NCBI RefSeq assembly: GCF_012516315.1
Contig: NZ_CP051185.1
Coordinates: 5,089,363 to 5,153,362 of the forward strand
Reading direction: 5' to 3'
DNA from: Limnospira fusiformis SAG 85.79
Lineage (GTDB): Bacteria; Cyanobacteriota; Cyanobacteriia; Cyanobacteriales; Microcoleaceae
DNA: 64,000 nucleotides
Shown here piece by piece: positions 47,512 to 55,707 of the stretch; positions within the stretch are counted from its first letter, which is position 1; every line of letters begins with the position of its first letter. The translations under genes were made by a program, and so were the position numbers. The notes under the pieces were generated by a model. The model did no database searches. It was not told where the DNA came from and worked only from the letters and a program-made list of their open reading frames with translations.

Positions 47512-49341
47512 GTGTCGAAACGATCATTAAATCTTTGGCTGCTCAGTCCAGCAGTATTGGGAGCTAGTCTATTAGCCTCTCTACCTGCGGTGGCGGAAAT
47601 TTCGGCTACTGAGACAGGAGAAACAGAATTAACGACAAACAACGCTATCACGATCGCATCTATTGAGGATGTCACAGCCGAGTTACCCCAGCAACTAGCT
47701 CAAGTTCCGGTTAACCCCCATGCTGGCGGTGTATTTTCCCAAGGTAACTCAGTCGCGGACCGTGGCACAGAAATTCCCCTCGCTGACCTAGATGCTCCCA
47801 GTTCCGATGGGAATACGCTAAATCAGCTCAATCAATACGGTAGAGAAGGACAAAGCCGGAGACAGTCTCAGGTGACTTCCGTTTCTCAGTTGTCCGACGT
47901 ACAGCCTACAGATTGGGCATTCCAAGCACTCCAGTCTTTAGTTGAGCGCTATGGTTGTATTGCAGGTTATCCAGATGGGACATTCCGAGGAAACCGTGCC
48001 TTAACCCGTTTTGAATTTGCGGCGGGGGTTAACGCCTGTTTAGAAAGGGTTAACGAATTAATTAACGCCGCCACAGCCGACCTAGTGACTCGGGAAGACC
48101 TGGCGAAAATGCAGCGACTGATGGAAGAGTTCGCGGCGGAACTAGCCAGCATTCGCGGACGGGTAACCGTGTTAGAAGCTCGTACTGCGGAATTGGAAGC
48201 TAACCAATTCTCCACCACTACCAGGCTGCATGGGGAAGTCATCTTTTGGCCGGGTGATAGCTTTGGCGATCGCGCTAGACATAACGTGGCAGGAGGTCCC
48301 TTTAGCCGCCGCAATAGTGACCCGACCCAAACCTATCTTGGCTATCGAGTTCGCTTAGACTTCGATACTAGCTTCACCGGACAGGATCTGTTAAAAACCC
48401 GTTTACAGGTTTACGACAATCCCAACCTGAGCGACTTCGACCTAACCAATAGCCTGATGTCTCGGACTCCCTTTGATGGGACTTCCAACGGAGTAGAGCT
48501 AGATGATTTATACTATCGTTTCCCAGCTTTCAATGGCAGGGCGCAAATCTTTATCGGTGCTAACAGCCTCGATTTAGATGACACCATGGAAATTCTGACC
48601 CCCTTTAATAGTGAAGGTACAGGCTCAATTTCCATGTTTGGTCAGCGCAACCCTGCCATTTTCCGGGGTCCAGAAGGAGCCGGGGTAGGGGCTAACTTCG
48701 CCTTTGGCGATCGAGACCGTTACCGATTGAATCTGAGTTATTTAGCTGGTAACGCATCGGATGCTACTGCTGGGAATGGCTTATTCAACGGTAGTAATAC
48801 AGCATCGGCTCAGTTTGTGTTTGAACCGACGGAAAAACTGGGATTTGCGGTAGAATATGCCCGCAAGTATTTCACTAACGGCGGTGTAGAGGTAGCTGGC
48901 GGGACTGGTAGCTGGATTGCCGATCGCCCCTTTGGTGATAATGCGACCACCAGTGATAACCTAGGTTTCCAATTCAATTGGCGGCTGGCTAACAGCTTCC
49001 AATTAGGAGGTTGGTTCGGTGCTACCTGGGCTAACCAACAGAATAATGGCAGTGATAGCGCGACCATTCTCAACTGGGCGGTAACTCTTGGTTTCCCCGA
49101 TTTACTGCGAGAAGGCGACACAGGCGCATTAATTGTGGGAATGCCTCCTAAAGTGACCTCCCATGACAGACCAAGCCTAGAAAATAGTGATACTTCACTG
49201 CACATTGAAGCCTTCTATCACTTCCCCTTCAGCGAGTATATTTCCATTACTCCCGGAGGATACTTCATCACCAATCCCGGTCATAACGATCGCAATGCCA
49301 CCATTTTCGTAGGAACCCTGAGAACTACATTCCAGTTCTAA
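47512..49341 (+). CDS. Cyanobacterial SLH-OprB outer membrane porin
   Basis: The product has an N-terminal signal peptide (SLNLWLLSPAVLGASLLASLPAVA), an SLH domain binding pyruvylated peptidoglycan-linked polymer (VQPTDWAFQALQSLVERYG, then GYPDGTFRGNRALTRFEFA), a coiled-coil spacer (~180-225) and a C-terminal carbohydrate-selective OprB-type barrel ending in Phe. These are the major outer membrane proteins of cyanobacteria and have been implicated in ion, including iron, uptake. GTG 47512 is chosen as start because GAGGAG lies seven bases upstream and the signal peptide begins there. An in-frame ATG at 47455 would bury the signal peptide. Confidence 0.93.
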   Translation: MSKRSLNLWLLSPAVLGASLLASLPAVAEISATETGETELTTNNAITIASIEDVTAELPQQLAQVPVNPHAGGVFSQGNSVADRGTEIPLADLDAPSSDGNTLNQLNQYGREGQSRRQSQVTSVSQLSDVQPTDWAFQALQSLVERYGCIAGYPDGTFRGNRALTRFEFAAGVNACLERVNELINAATADLVTREDLAKMQRLMEEFAAELASIRGRVTVLEARTAELEANQFSTTTRLHGEVIFWPGDSFGDRARHNVAGGPFSRRNSDPTQTYLGYRVRLDFDTSFTGQDLLKTRLQVYDNPNLSDFDLTNSLMSRTPFDGTSNGVELDDLYYRFPAFNGRAQIFIGANSLDLDDTMEILTPFNSEGTGSISMFGQRNPAIFRGPEGAGVGANFAFGDRDRYRLNLSYLAGNASDATAGNGLFNGSNTASAQFVFEPTEKLGFAVEYARKYFTNGGVEVAGGTGSWIADRPFGDNATTSDNLGFQFNWRLANSFQLGGWFGATWANQQNNGSDSATILNWAVTLGFPDLLREGDTGALIVGMPPKVTSHDRPSLENSDTSLHIEAFYHFPFSEYISITPGGYFITNPGHNDRNATIFVGTLRTTFQF

Positions 49342-49370
49342 CCCCAGTTCCATTCAGATATTAGCAGATT

Positions 49371-49414
49371 GAGTTTTGAGCGACCCCATATCGGTTCTCA
49401 AAACTCATTTTTTT
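49371..49414 (+). terminator. Terminator of the porin gene
   Basis: gagttttgag (49371-49380) and ctcaaaactc (49397-49406) form a perfect 10-bp stem with a 16-base loop, followed by seven T. It is 29 bases after the porin stop. Confidence 0.9.
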
Positions 49415-49456
49415 GTTATATTTTGGGGAAATGTTAAGCAACCAAAAGGAGCGCCT

Positions 49457-51184
49457 ATCGAAACCATACACGGAAACCTGCAAGGTCTCAAACCGAGTCA
49501 GCTTAAACAACTGCAACGCCTGTACCATCAAAAACTACCAGGCGATCGCATTACTACTTCAGAATTTGCCCAGCGACTCGCCGGGGTAAGTACAGACATC
49601 AAAGAGCCAGTCTGCGCCTATATAAACCGTCGTGGGCAGGTGATTAGGGTGGGAGTAGGCACGGTCAGTCAGACCCGCATTCCTGCCCTAGAATTGCCCC
49701 GCTATGGTAATGGTCGCCTCAGTGGTATTCGGTGTATAGCCACCCAGTTAAAATCTGATGTACCTAGGGAGTCAGTCTTAACCGCCATGGCTATGCAACG
49801 GTTAGATGTTTTGGCGATTTTGACCCTGACCGGAAGCGGGTTTGAACGTCGTGGGGGGGGTGGGACAGGTTATGTGAAAGAAGCCTATCTCGCCCATTTG
49901 TTACCCCAAGGGGAAGGGGAAAACCAGACCCAACTTGATAGTCCTCTGGCTCCAGTACCCTATTATGTTTCATCCCCCATGAGTCTTGATGTTCTCTCTA
50001 ACCAAGATTTCCTGGATTTGGTAGATGGACTAGAAGCCGAATTTCAGCGGGAATTTGTCGCCCTTGATGTCAACTCTGACCAAGATAGGGTGCTATTGGT
50101 GGGGGTACAAACTGACAAAATTTCCACCCAGAGATTTGAAGAAGGGTTAGCCGAATTAGCCCGCCTGGTGGATACTGCGGGGGGTATTGTCCTGCAAACT
50201 CTTCGCCAAAAGCGATCGCGTCCCCATCCCCAAACGGTAGTCGGAGAGGGAAAAACCCAGGAAATTGCCCTGGCGGCGCAAACTCTGGGGGCGACCTTAA
50301 TTGTTTTCGATCGCAGTTTATCTCCGGCGCAAGTCCGTAATTTGGAAACCCGCATTGGAGTCCGAGTAGTCGATCGCACGGAAGTTATCCTAGATATTTT
50401 CGCCCAACGCGCCCAGTCTGGGGCGGGAAAATTACAGGTTGAACTCGCGCAGCTAGAATACAGTCTACCGCGTCTCACCGGAAGGGGTCAGGCTATGTCT
50501 CGGTTAGGTGGCGGTATTGGTACTCGTGGACCTGGGGAAACTAAACTAGAAACCGAAAGACGGGCCATTCAGCGGCGCATCGCCCGCCTTCAGCAGGAGG
50601 TTAACCAACTACAGGCCCATCGCGCCCGTCTCCGCCAACGTCGCCAACGCCAGGAGGTTCCTACATTGGCTATTGTGGGTTATACGAATGCGGGTAAGTC
50701 TACTTTGCTTAATGTTCTCACCGCTTCGGAAATTTACGCCGCTGACCAATTATTTGCTACTCTCGACCCCACTAGCCGCCGCCTAACTATCCCCGATGCG
50801 ATTACGGAAGAACCCCAAAATATTGTAATTACTGATACGGTGGGGTTTATTCATGAATTACCCCCAGCTTTAATTGATGCTTTTCGCGCTACTTTAGAGG
50901 AGGTGACTGATGCTGATGCCCTGCTGCATTTGGTAGATTTATCTCACCCAGCGTGGCAGGCACAAATTCAATCCGTGATGGAGATTTTAACTCAAATGCC
51001 GATTACTCCCGGTCCGGCTTTATTGGCTTTTAATAAAATCGATTCTGTGGATGGGGAAACTCTCCGTTTTGCCCAAGAAGAATACCCCCAAGCTGTATTT
51101 ATTTCGGCTGCTAATGCCCTCGGTTTGGAAACTCTCCGCCGCCGCATTGCACAGTTAATTGATTATGCGATCGCTAATCAATAA
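49457..51184 (+). CDS. hflX: Ribosome-splitting GTPase HflX, apparent ATC start
   Basis: HflX binds 50S or stalled 70S ribosomes and splits them after stress. Visible are the N-terminal HflX domain (VGVQTDKISTQRFEEGLAELARL, GKTQEIALAAQTLGATLIVFD), the glycine-rich RLGGGIGTRGPGETKLE linker, and the G domain GYTNAGKSTLLNVL with DTVGFIHELP. The open frame reaches back to a TTG at 49376, but that lies inside the porin terminator. No ATG, GTG or TTG exists between. The only well-placed site is ATC 49457, preceded by AAAGGAG at five bases and giving an N-terminus (IETIHGNLQGLK) that matches the usual start METIHGN. So either initiation is at ATC or the ATG has been mutated. Confidence 0.9.
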   Translation: METIHGNLQGLKPSQLKQLQRLYHQKLPGDRITTSEFAQRLAGVSTDIKEPVCAYINRRGQVIRVGVGTVSQTRIPALELPRYGNGRLSGIRCIATQLKSDVPRESVLTAMAMQRLDVLAILTLTGSGFERRGGGGTGYVKEAYLAHLLPQGEGENQTQLDSPLAPVPYYVSSPMSLDVLSNQDFLDLVDGLEAEFQREFVALDVNSDQDRVLLVGVQTDKISTQRFEEGLAELARLVDTAGGIVLQTLRQKRSRPHPQTVVGEGKTQEIALAAQTLGATLIVFDRSLSPAQVRNLETRIGVRVVDRTEVILDIFAQRAQSGAGKLQVELAQLEYSLPRLTGRGQAMSRLGGGIGTRGPGETKLETERRAIQRRIARLQQEVNQLQAHRARLRQRRQRQEVPTLAIVGYTNAGKSTLLNVLTASEIYAADQLFATLDPTSRRLTIPDAITEEPQNIVITDTVGFIHELPPALIDAFRATLEEVTDADALLHLVDLSHPAWQAQIQSVMEILTQMPITPGPALLAFNKIDSVDGETLRFAQEEYPQAVFISAANALGLETLRRRIAQLIDYAIANQ

Positions 51185-51189
51185 GAGAC

Positions 51190-51250
51190 TTCCAGAAACC
51201 CGGTATCTCCCAGAAACCCGGTTTCTCCCAGAAACCGGGTTTCTTTTCCC
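51190..51250. repeat. Palindromic element with AGAAACCCGGTTTCT arms
   Basis: cagaaacccggtatctccc, then agaaacccggtttct and agaaaccgggtttct arms with a short loop, and a TTTTCCC tail. Identical in type to the hairpins repeated at 58038-60070. It lies between hflX and the conflict-system operon and could serve as the hflX terminator. Confidence 0.75.
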
Positions 51251-51305
51251 AGTGTCTTTTCCCAATTGTGGTATCATCGGAATACTTCCTAATCAGTAGT
51301 TACTT

Positions 51306-53198
51306 ATGACCATTGGGCGATCGCTTCGTCGTGTAGCGATTTGTAGCGGAATTTATGTTGGGGCTTCCGTCTTATTACCGGAGTTGGCTATCCCGGTCGG
51401 TTTTTTATCGACTGAGAAAGGTCAAGACATATTGACCAAAGTGGGCGAAATGATTAGCGGTGTGACGGCGGGTAATACGGCTAATGCAATTGATAACTTT
51501 GACCGAAGCAGAGGTTCTGATTACGTTAGGCTAGAGAATGAGGATTTAATTCGCGTTTGTGGAAAGGCGATCGCGCAAATTATTCATTTGGCTGCCGAAC
51601 AGTATAATAACCGCAATTTCAAAGATTATAATCAACGCTATTCTAAACATCTGAAAATGATAGCCGCCCAAGCTACCGAAAAATGGGTAAAATTGGCGCG
51701 TTTTGAATTTGATCAATCTAAATATAAACAGTTAACCGAGGGAGAAATCCCCTTAATTCTTACCCCCACAGAAGAAGGGTTAACCCAAGCGGAAATTTTG
51801 ACCGTTGAAGAGTGGCGGGATATTTTAGCCAAATTAGATTTAAAGGCGGTAGACTCAGACAAAGGCGTTGATTTGCCGGGTTATGTGCGCCAATATGTAG
51901 CAGAATTACTGCATAAAGAATTTCCGCGAGTCTTACGAGAAGCATTAAAACAGGACTTTAAGGCAGATGGGAAAGCCTTTGCTGGGTTAATGATTCAACT
52001 GATTACTGGCATTAGTCAAGAGTTGGATAAACAGGGTGAAATTGCCCTAATTTCCTTGGCAAAAATCGAACAGATAGAACAGCAGTTAAACGGAACCGAA
52101 CAGGAGATCCAGGAATTATTTATCGATATTTCTGACCGGATGCAAACCGGGTTTGAGCAACTTTGCCATGAATTCGGACTTCTTGAGACCAACATTAACA
52201 AAAACCTGCAAACAATCCGAGAATCACTGGTTGAGATTAAAGAAGATACAACAGTTATCCGACAAGATACTACAGAAATCAAAGAATCTCTGGCATCTAT
52301 GCAGGATGAATTTACGAAGCGTATGTTGGATGAACTTAGTAAGGTACGGCAGGATATTCAAAGCCTTAATCAACCTCACCCTAGGGAAACTACCGAGGAG
52401 AAACTACTTAAAGCATTGCTGAATTTAGATTATGATAAACAGGCGAATTTATTTAAAGAGTTTGTGGACAATCATCAAATCGGAGCTTGTTTAGTTCACG
52501 GTTCGCGTGAAACTGCACCCCGTTGGTTGCTCAATCGTTTGATTCGCCATGTTCCCAACGGCAAGACATCTACCAACCGCAACGCATCTGATAGTAATTA
52601 TGTTAATTTTGTAGCAAAAATCAGTTTTGTTTCCCGGAGTTATGCTTACTCCTTAGACAATTTTTTAAAAGCAATTAGTCGTGAATTGAAAATGGTAGAA
52701 ACCAGTTCAGTTACAGACATTCATCAAAAAATTTTGGAATTATGGCAATCTCAAACGCTGATTTTAATTTTTACAAATCCTGACAAGGTTGAAGAATCTG
52801 ATCTTGAGGAATTTTTGCAAGAGTTTTGGCAACCATTAGCCCAGTTGGCTCGTCAGAGAGGGACAACTCATGAAAACTACAGTTTACTTTTATTCTTGCT
52901 AGATGAAGATGGATGTACCAATCATTGGAATATTGCTTATACTCAAGAACCGACCTCAGATTTAATTCCCCACGCTCTGATTAAATTGATGGATATACAA
53001 CCCATAACACGCCGACAATTATCAATTTGGCTAGAGTCATTTTGTGGCGCTGAAAAACTACTCGAATATACTGATAATTTAGTTGGTGAGATTATTGGAG
53101 ACAGTCAAAATGGACTTCATAAAGATATCTTGAAAAAAATCTGCTCTCTCTGTAAAATTGAATTGGAGGACTATGTATCAACATGGATGAAATATTAA
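51306..53198 (+). CDS. iSTAND-like protein, first gene of the MoxR-vWA operon
   Basis: The 630-residue product begins with a hydrophobic, helical N-terminal segment (RVAICSGIYVGASVLLPELAI) of the kind seen in cyanobacterial STAND ATPases. A helical region, a coiled coil (~270-345) and a C-terminal ~240-residue domain follow. The latter has the STAND outline: NLDYDKQANLFKEFV, strand-loop GACLVHGSRETAPRWLLNRL, strand TLILIFTNPD. The loop lacks the GxxGxGK(T/S) P-loop, so it cannot bind ATP normally; it matches the inactive STAND (iSTAND) class described in conflict systems. It overlaps the MoxR gene by 16 bases. Role (inference): recognition or scaffold subunit. Confidence 0.72.
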   Translation: MTIGRSLRRVAICSGIYVGASVLLPELAIPVGFLSTEKGQDILTKVGEMISGVTAGNTANAIDNFDRSRGSDYVRLENEDLIRVCGKAIAQIIHLAAEQYNNRNFKDYNQRYSKHLKMIAAQATEKWVKLARFEFDQSKYKQLTEGEIPLILTPTEEGLTQAEILTVEEWRDILAKLDLKAVDSDKGVDLPGYVRQYVAELLHKEFPRVLREALKQDFKADGKAFAGLMIQLITGISQELDKQGEIALISLAKIEQIEQQLNGTEQEIQELFIDISDRMQTGFEQLCHEFGLLETNINKNLQTIRESLVEIKEDTTVIRQDTTEIKESLASMQDEFTKRMLDELSKVRQDIQSLNQPHPRETTEEKLLKALLNLDYDKQANLFKEFVDNHQIGACLVHGSRETAPRWLLNRLIRHVPNGKTSTNRNASDSNYVNFVAKISFVSRSYAYSLDNFLKAISRELKMVETSSVTDIHQKILELWQSQTLILIFTNPDKVEESDLEEFLQEFWQPLAQLARQRGTTHENYSLLLFLLDEDGCTNHWNIAYTQEPTSDLIPHALIKLMDIQPITRRQLSIWLESFCGAEKLLEYTDNLVGEIIGDSQNGLHKDILKKICSLCKIELEDYVSTWMKY

Positions 53199-54160
53199 CA
53201 ACACCCACAGAAAACTTACGCTATACCGGAAAAAAGCATCCTCCTAAAGACCATAAGGAGAATGGACAGCGAGTTTATCCCTATTTACCCAGTGATGAAC
53301 TTGTGGAAGCCGTTAATTTAGCCATTACTTTACAGCGTCCTTTGCTGCTGCAAGGTGAACCCGGTTGTGGTAAAACTAAATTAGCCCAAGCTGTCGCCTA
53401 TGAGTTGGAATTACCCTATCTCTGCTGGACGATTAAATCCACCAGTCGCGCACAAGATGGCCTCTATACCTATAATAACTTAGCCAGACTGCGGGACTCT
53501 CAATTACTGGGGTTAGGTCAAATTACTGACCCGCAAGAAAAACGGCGGGTTAAAGACCCTAAAACCTATGTAGAATTGGGTAAACTTGGGGAGGCTTTTC
53601 TCAGCGATAAACCTACCGTTTTATTGATTGATGAAATTGACAAGGCGGATATTGATTTCCCCAATGATTTATTATTGGAGTTAGACGAAAAACGCTTCTC
53701 TATACCCGAAACGAAAAAGGAAAAGACGGCTAGACATTCTCCGATTATCTTTATTACCAGTAATCAGGAACGAGATTTACCCGATGCTTTTTTAAGGCGC
53801 TGTTTATTTCATTATATTGAGTTTCCCAAAAAAGAACGGTTAATTGAGATTATTATGGCTCGGGTTTTTGGGGTTACACAAGATAAATCAACGATTCCTG
53901 AAAATGAAAATGAGTTGATTGAAGCAGCGGTGGATAAGTTCCAGGAGTTGCGGGAATTTTTGCGGGAGGAAAAAGGAGAAAGAGGTAAAAATATCAGTAC
54001 CAGTGAGTTGATTGATTGGTTTGAGGTCCTGCGTAAATATCCTCATGATGAGGTGCTGAAAAAGTTACAGGGTCCACTTCCCTATTTAGGGGTTTTACTG
54101 AAAACTTGGGATGACCACCGACTTTATTTAAGCAAATCTAGGGGGAAGGATGAAAGTTAA
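53183..54160 (+). CDS. MoxR-family AAA+ ATPase
   Basis: MoxR ATPases are chaperone-like AAA+ proteins that usually act with a vWA partner. The 325-residue protein shows Walker A QGEPGCGKTKLAQ, Walker B VLLIDEIDKADIDFPNDLL, sensor 1 IFITSNQERDLPDAFLRRC and the MoxR lid region. Its gene overlaps the iSTAND-like gene by 16 bases and the vWA gene by 11 bases, so the three are translated in a coupled way. Confidence 0.93.
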   Translation: MDEILTTPTENLRYTGKKHPPKDHKENGQRVYPYLPSDELVEAVNLAITLQRPLLLQGEPGCGKTKLAQAVAYELELPYLCWTIKSTSRAQDGLYTYNNLARLRDSQLLGLGQITDPQEKRRVKDPKTYVELGKLGEAFLSDKPTVLLIDEIDKADIDFPNDLLLELDEKRFSIPETKKEKTARHSPIIFITSNQERDLPDAFLRRCLFHYIEFPKKERLIEIIMARVFGVTQDKSTIPENENELIEAAVDKFQELREFLREEKGERGKNISTSELIDWFEVLRKYPHDEVLKKLQGPLPYLGVLLKTWDDHRLYLSKSRGKDES

Positions 54161-55334
54161 TGATTTACCCCTGCGAGAGTTATTTGACAAGCTGCGTCAA
54201 GCGGGTTTTGTGTTGGGGATTGATGAATATGAACTGCTGTTAGAAGCCTTGATGAAAGGGTTTGGCATTGAGGATGAAGCGGCGTTAAAAAGACTCTGTA
54301 AAACTTTGTGGGTGAAGTCGGTTGAAGATGAAAAAATTTTCAATTCTTATTTTGAGGAGGTGATGTCTCAACCCCTTGAGAATCCATTGGTCACAGTCGA
54401 GAAACCTACTCCCGCCAAACCAGCGATTCCTACTACACAGCCGCAGGTAAAACAGGTAAAAACGACACCCACATTACCTCCAAATGATGAGAGGGTATCA
54501 CCGGATAAATTACCCCCGCCTGAACCACGCCGTGACGAACCCCCACAGCCACCAACTCAGCCATCTTCGGAAGCTGAAAAATCAGAACCTGATGAATCTG
54601 AATTTATGTTGCCAGAGGTGGCGGTAGAAATGGATGATGAGGTACAGTTACTGAAAACCATAACCAGTGAACAGTTTTTTTTATCTTCGGATTATTTGCC
54701 GTTAACCAAAAGGGAAATGAAACAAACTTGGCGTTATTTACGGCTTCCGATTCGCGAGGGGCCATTGGTTGAATTAGATGTGACGGCAACCATAGAAAAA
54801 ATTATCCGGGATGGGTTTTTCTTGGAACCCGTGTTAGTCCCCCGACGCAGGAATCTGGTTGAGTTGGTTTTGCTGTTGGATATTGATGGTTCAATGGTGG
54901 CTTTTCATCCTTTGGGGGATAGACTGAAAGACACTGCGACGCGGGGGGGAAAGTTGGGTGCATCGCGGGTTTATTATTTCCATAATTGTCCGGTGGATTA
55001 TGTTTATGGGAAGCCGGGATATTCTGAGGCGGTGAGGGTGGAGGATATGTTGAGCGGATTATCTGCCAATCGCGCTTGTATGCTCATTTTTAGCGATGCT
55101 GGCGCGGCACGGGGGGGATATAGTGAAGATAGGTTACAATTGACTGAGAGATTCCTGCGGCAGTGTCAGCAACACTTACGTTATCTGGTTTGGGTGAATC
55201 CTGTGCCGAGAGAACGGTGGGCAAGGTCCACGGCTGGGGAAATCGCTAAGTTAATCCCGATGTTGGAATGCGATCGCCTTGGGTTACAAAATGCCGTTAA
55301 GGTGTTACGGGGAAATCCAGTGAGTCAGTCATAA
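54150..55334 (+). CDS. von Willebrand factor A domain protein, MoxR partner
   Basis: The 394-residue protein has an N-terminal helical region (~1-75), a Pro-rich linker (~80-150) and a C-terminal vWA domain (~225-385): the MIDAS loop LLLDIDGSMVAFHP, then ASRVYYFHNCPVDYVYG and MLIFSDAGAARGG. The MIDAS reads DxDxS instead of the usual DxSxS, so one Ser metal ligand is replaced by Asp. In MoxR-vWA pairs the vWA protein is the substrate adaptor of the ATPase. It is the third gene of the operon, with 41 bases to the MNT gene. Confidence 0.88.
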   Translation: MKVNDLPLRELFDKLRQAGFVLGIDEYELLLEALMKGFGIEDEAALKRLCKTLWVKSVEDEKIFNSYFEEVMSQPLENPLVTVEKPTPAKPAIPTTQPQVKQVKTTPTLPPNDERVSPDKLPPPEPRRDEPPQPPTQPSSEAEKSEPDESEFMLPEVAVEMDDEVQLLKTITSEQFFLSSDYLPLTKREMKQTWRYLRLPIREGPLVELDVTATIEKIIRDGFFLEPVLVPRRRNLVELVLLLDIDGSMVAFHPLGDRLKDTATRGGKLGASRVYYFHNCPVDYVYGKPGYSEAVRVEDMLSGLSANRACMLIFSDAGAARGGYSEDRLQLTERFLRQCQQHLRYLVWVNPVPRERWARSTAGEIAKLIPMLECDRLGLQNAVKVLRGNPVSQS

Positions 55335-55375
55335 ATCCTAGCATTTTTTCATCTAATTGTCAAGGGTATTATTGT

Positions 55376-55684
55376 ATGAAACTCAAAGATGAATTACAAC
55401 AAAGACGAGATGAAATTTTAGCGGTTGCACAACAGCATGGGGCGTTCAATGTGCGGATATTTGGGTCGGTGGCGAGGGGGGAAGAACAGGAGGATAGTGA
55501 TATTGATTTCTTGGTGGAAATGAACAGTAATTGCAGTTTATTGGATAGAATTGCCTTAATCCAAGATTTAGAGGACTTGTTAAACCGAAAAGTTGATGTC
55601 ACGACGGTTAAAGGTTTACGGGATTATTTGAGAGAACGGATTATCAATCAGGCGATTAGTTTGTCAGATTTGGGCAATCATTGA
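55376..55684 (+). CDS. MNT-type minimal nucleotidyltransferase without a HEPN partner
   Basis: The 102-residue protein has the polymerase-beta-like signature GSVARGEEQEDSDIDFLVE (Gly30-Ser31 and Asp42/Asp44) and a third acidic position in KVDVTTV. In MntA-HepT modules, such proteins AMPylate and silence a HEPN RNase. Here no HEPN gene is adjacent on either side. It may modify another protein of this operon or be a stray antitoxin. The gene starts ATG 55376; its end overlaps a possible TTG start of the next gene by four bases. Confidence 0.87.
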   Translation: MKLKDELQQRRDEILAVAQQHGAFNVRIFGSVARGEEQEDSDIDFLVEMNSNCSLLDRIALIQDLEDLLNRKVDVTTVKGLRDYLRERIINQAISLSDLGNH

Positions 55685-55707
55685 ATGATGAAAATGGACG
55701 GCATATC

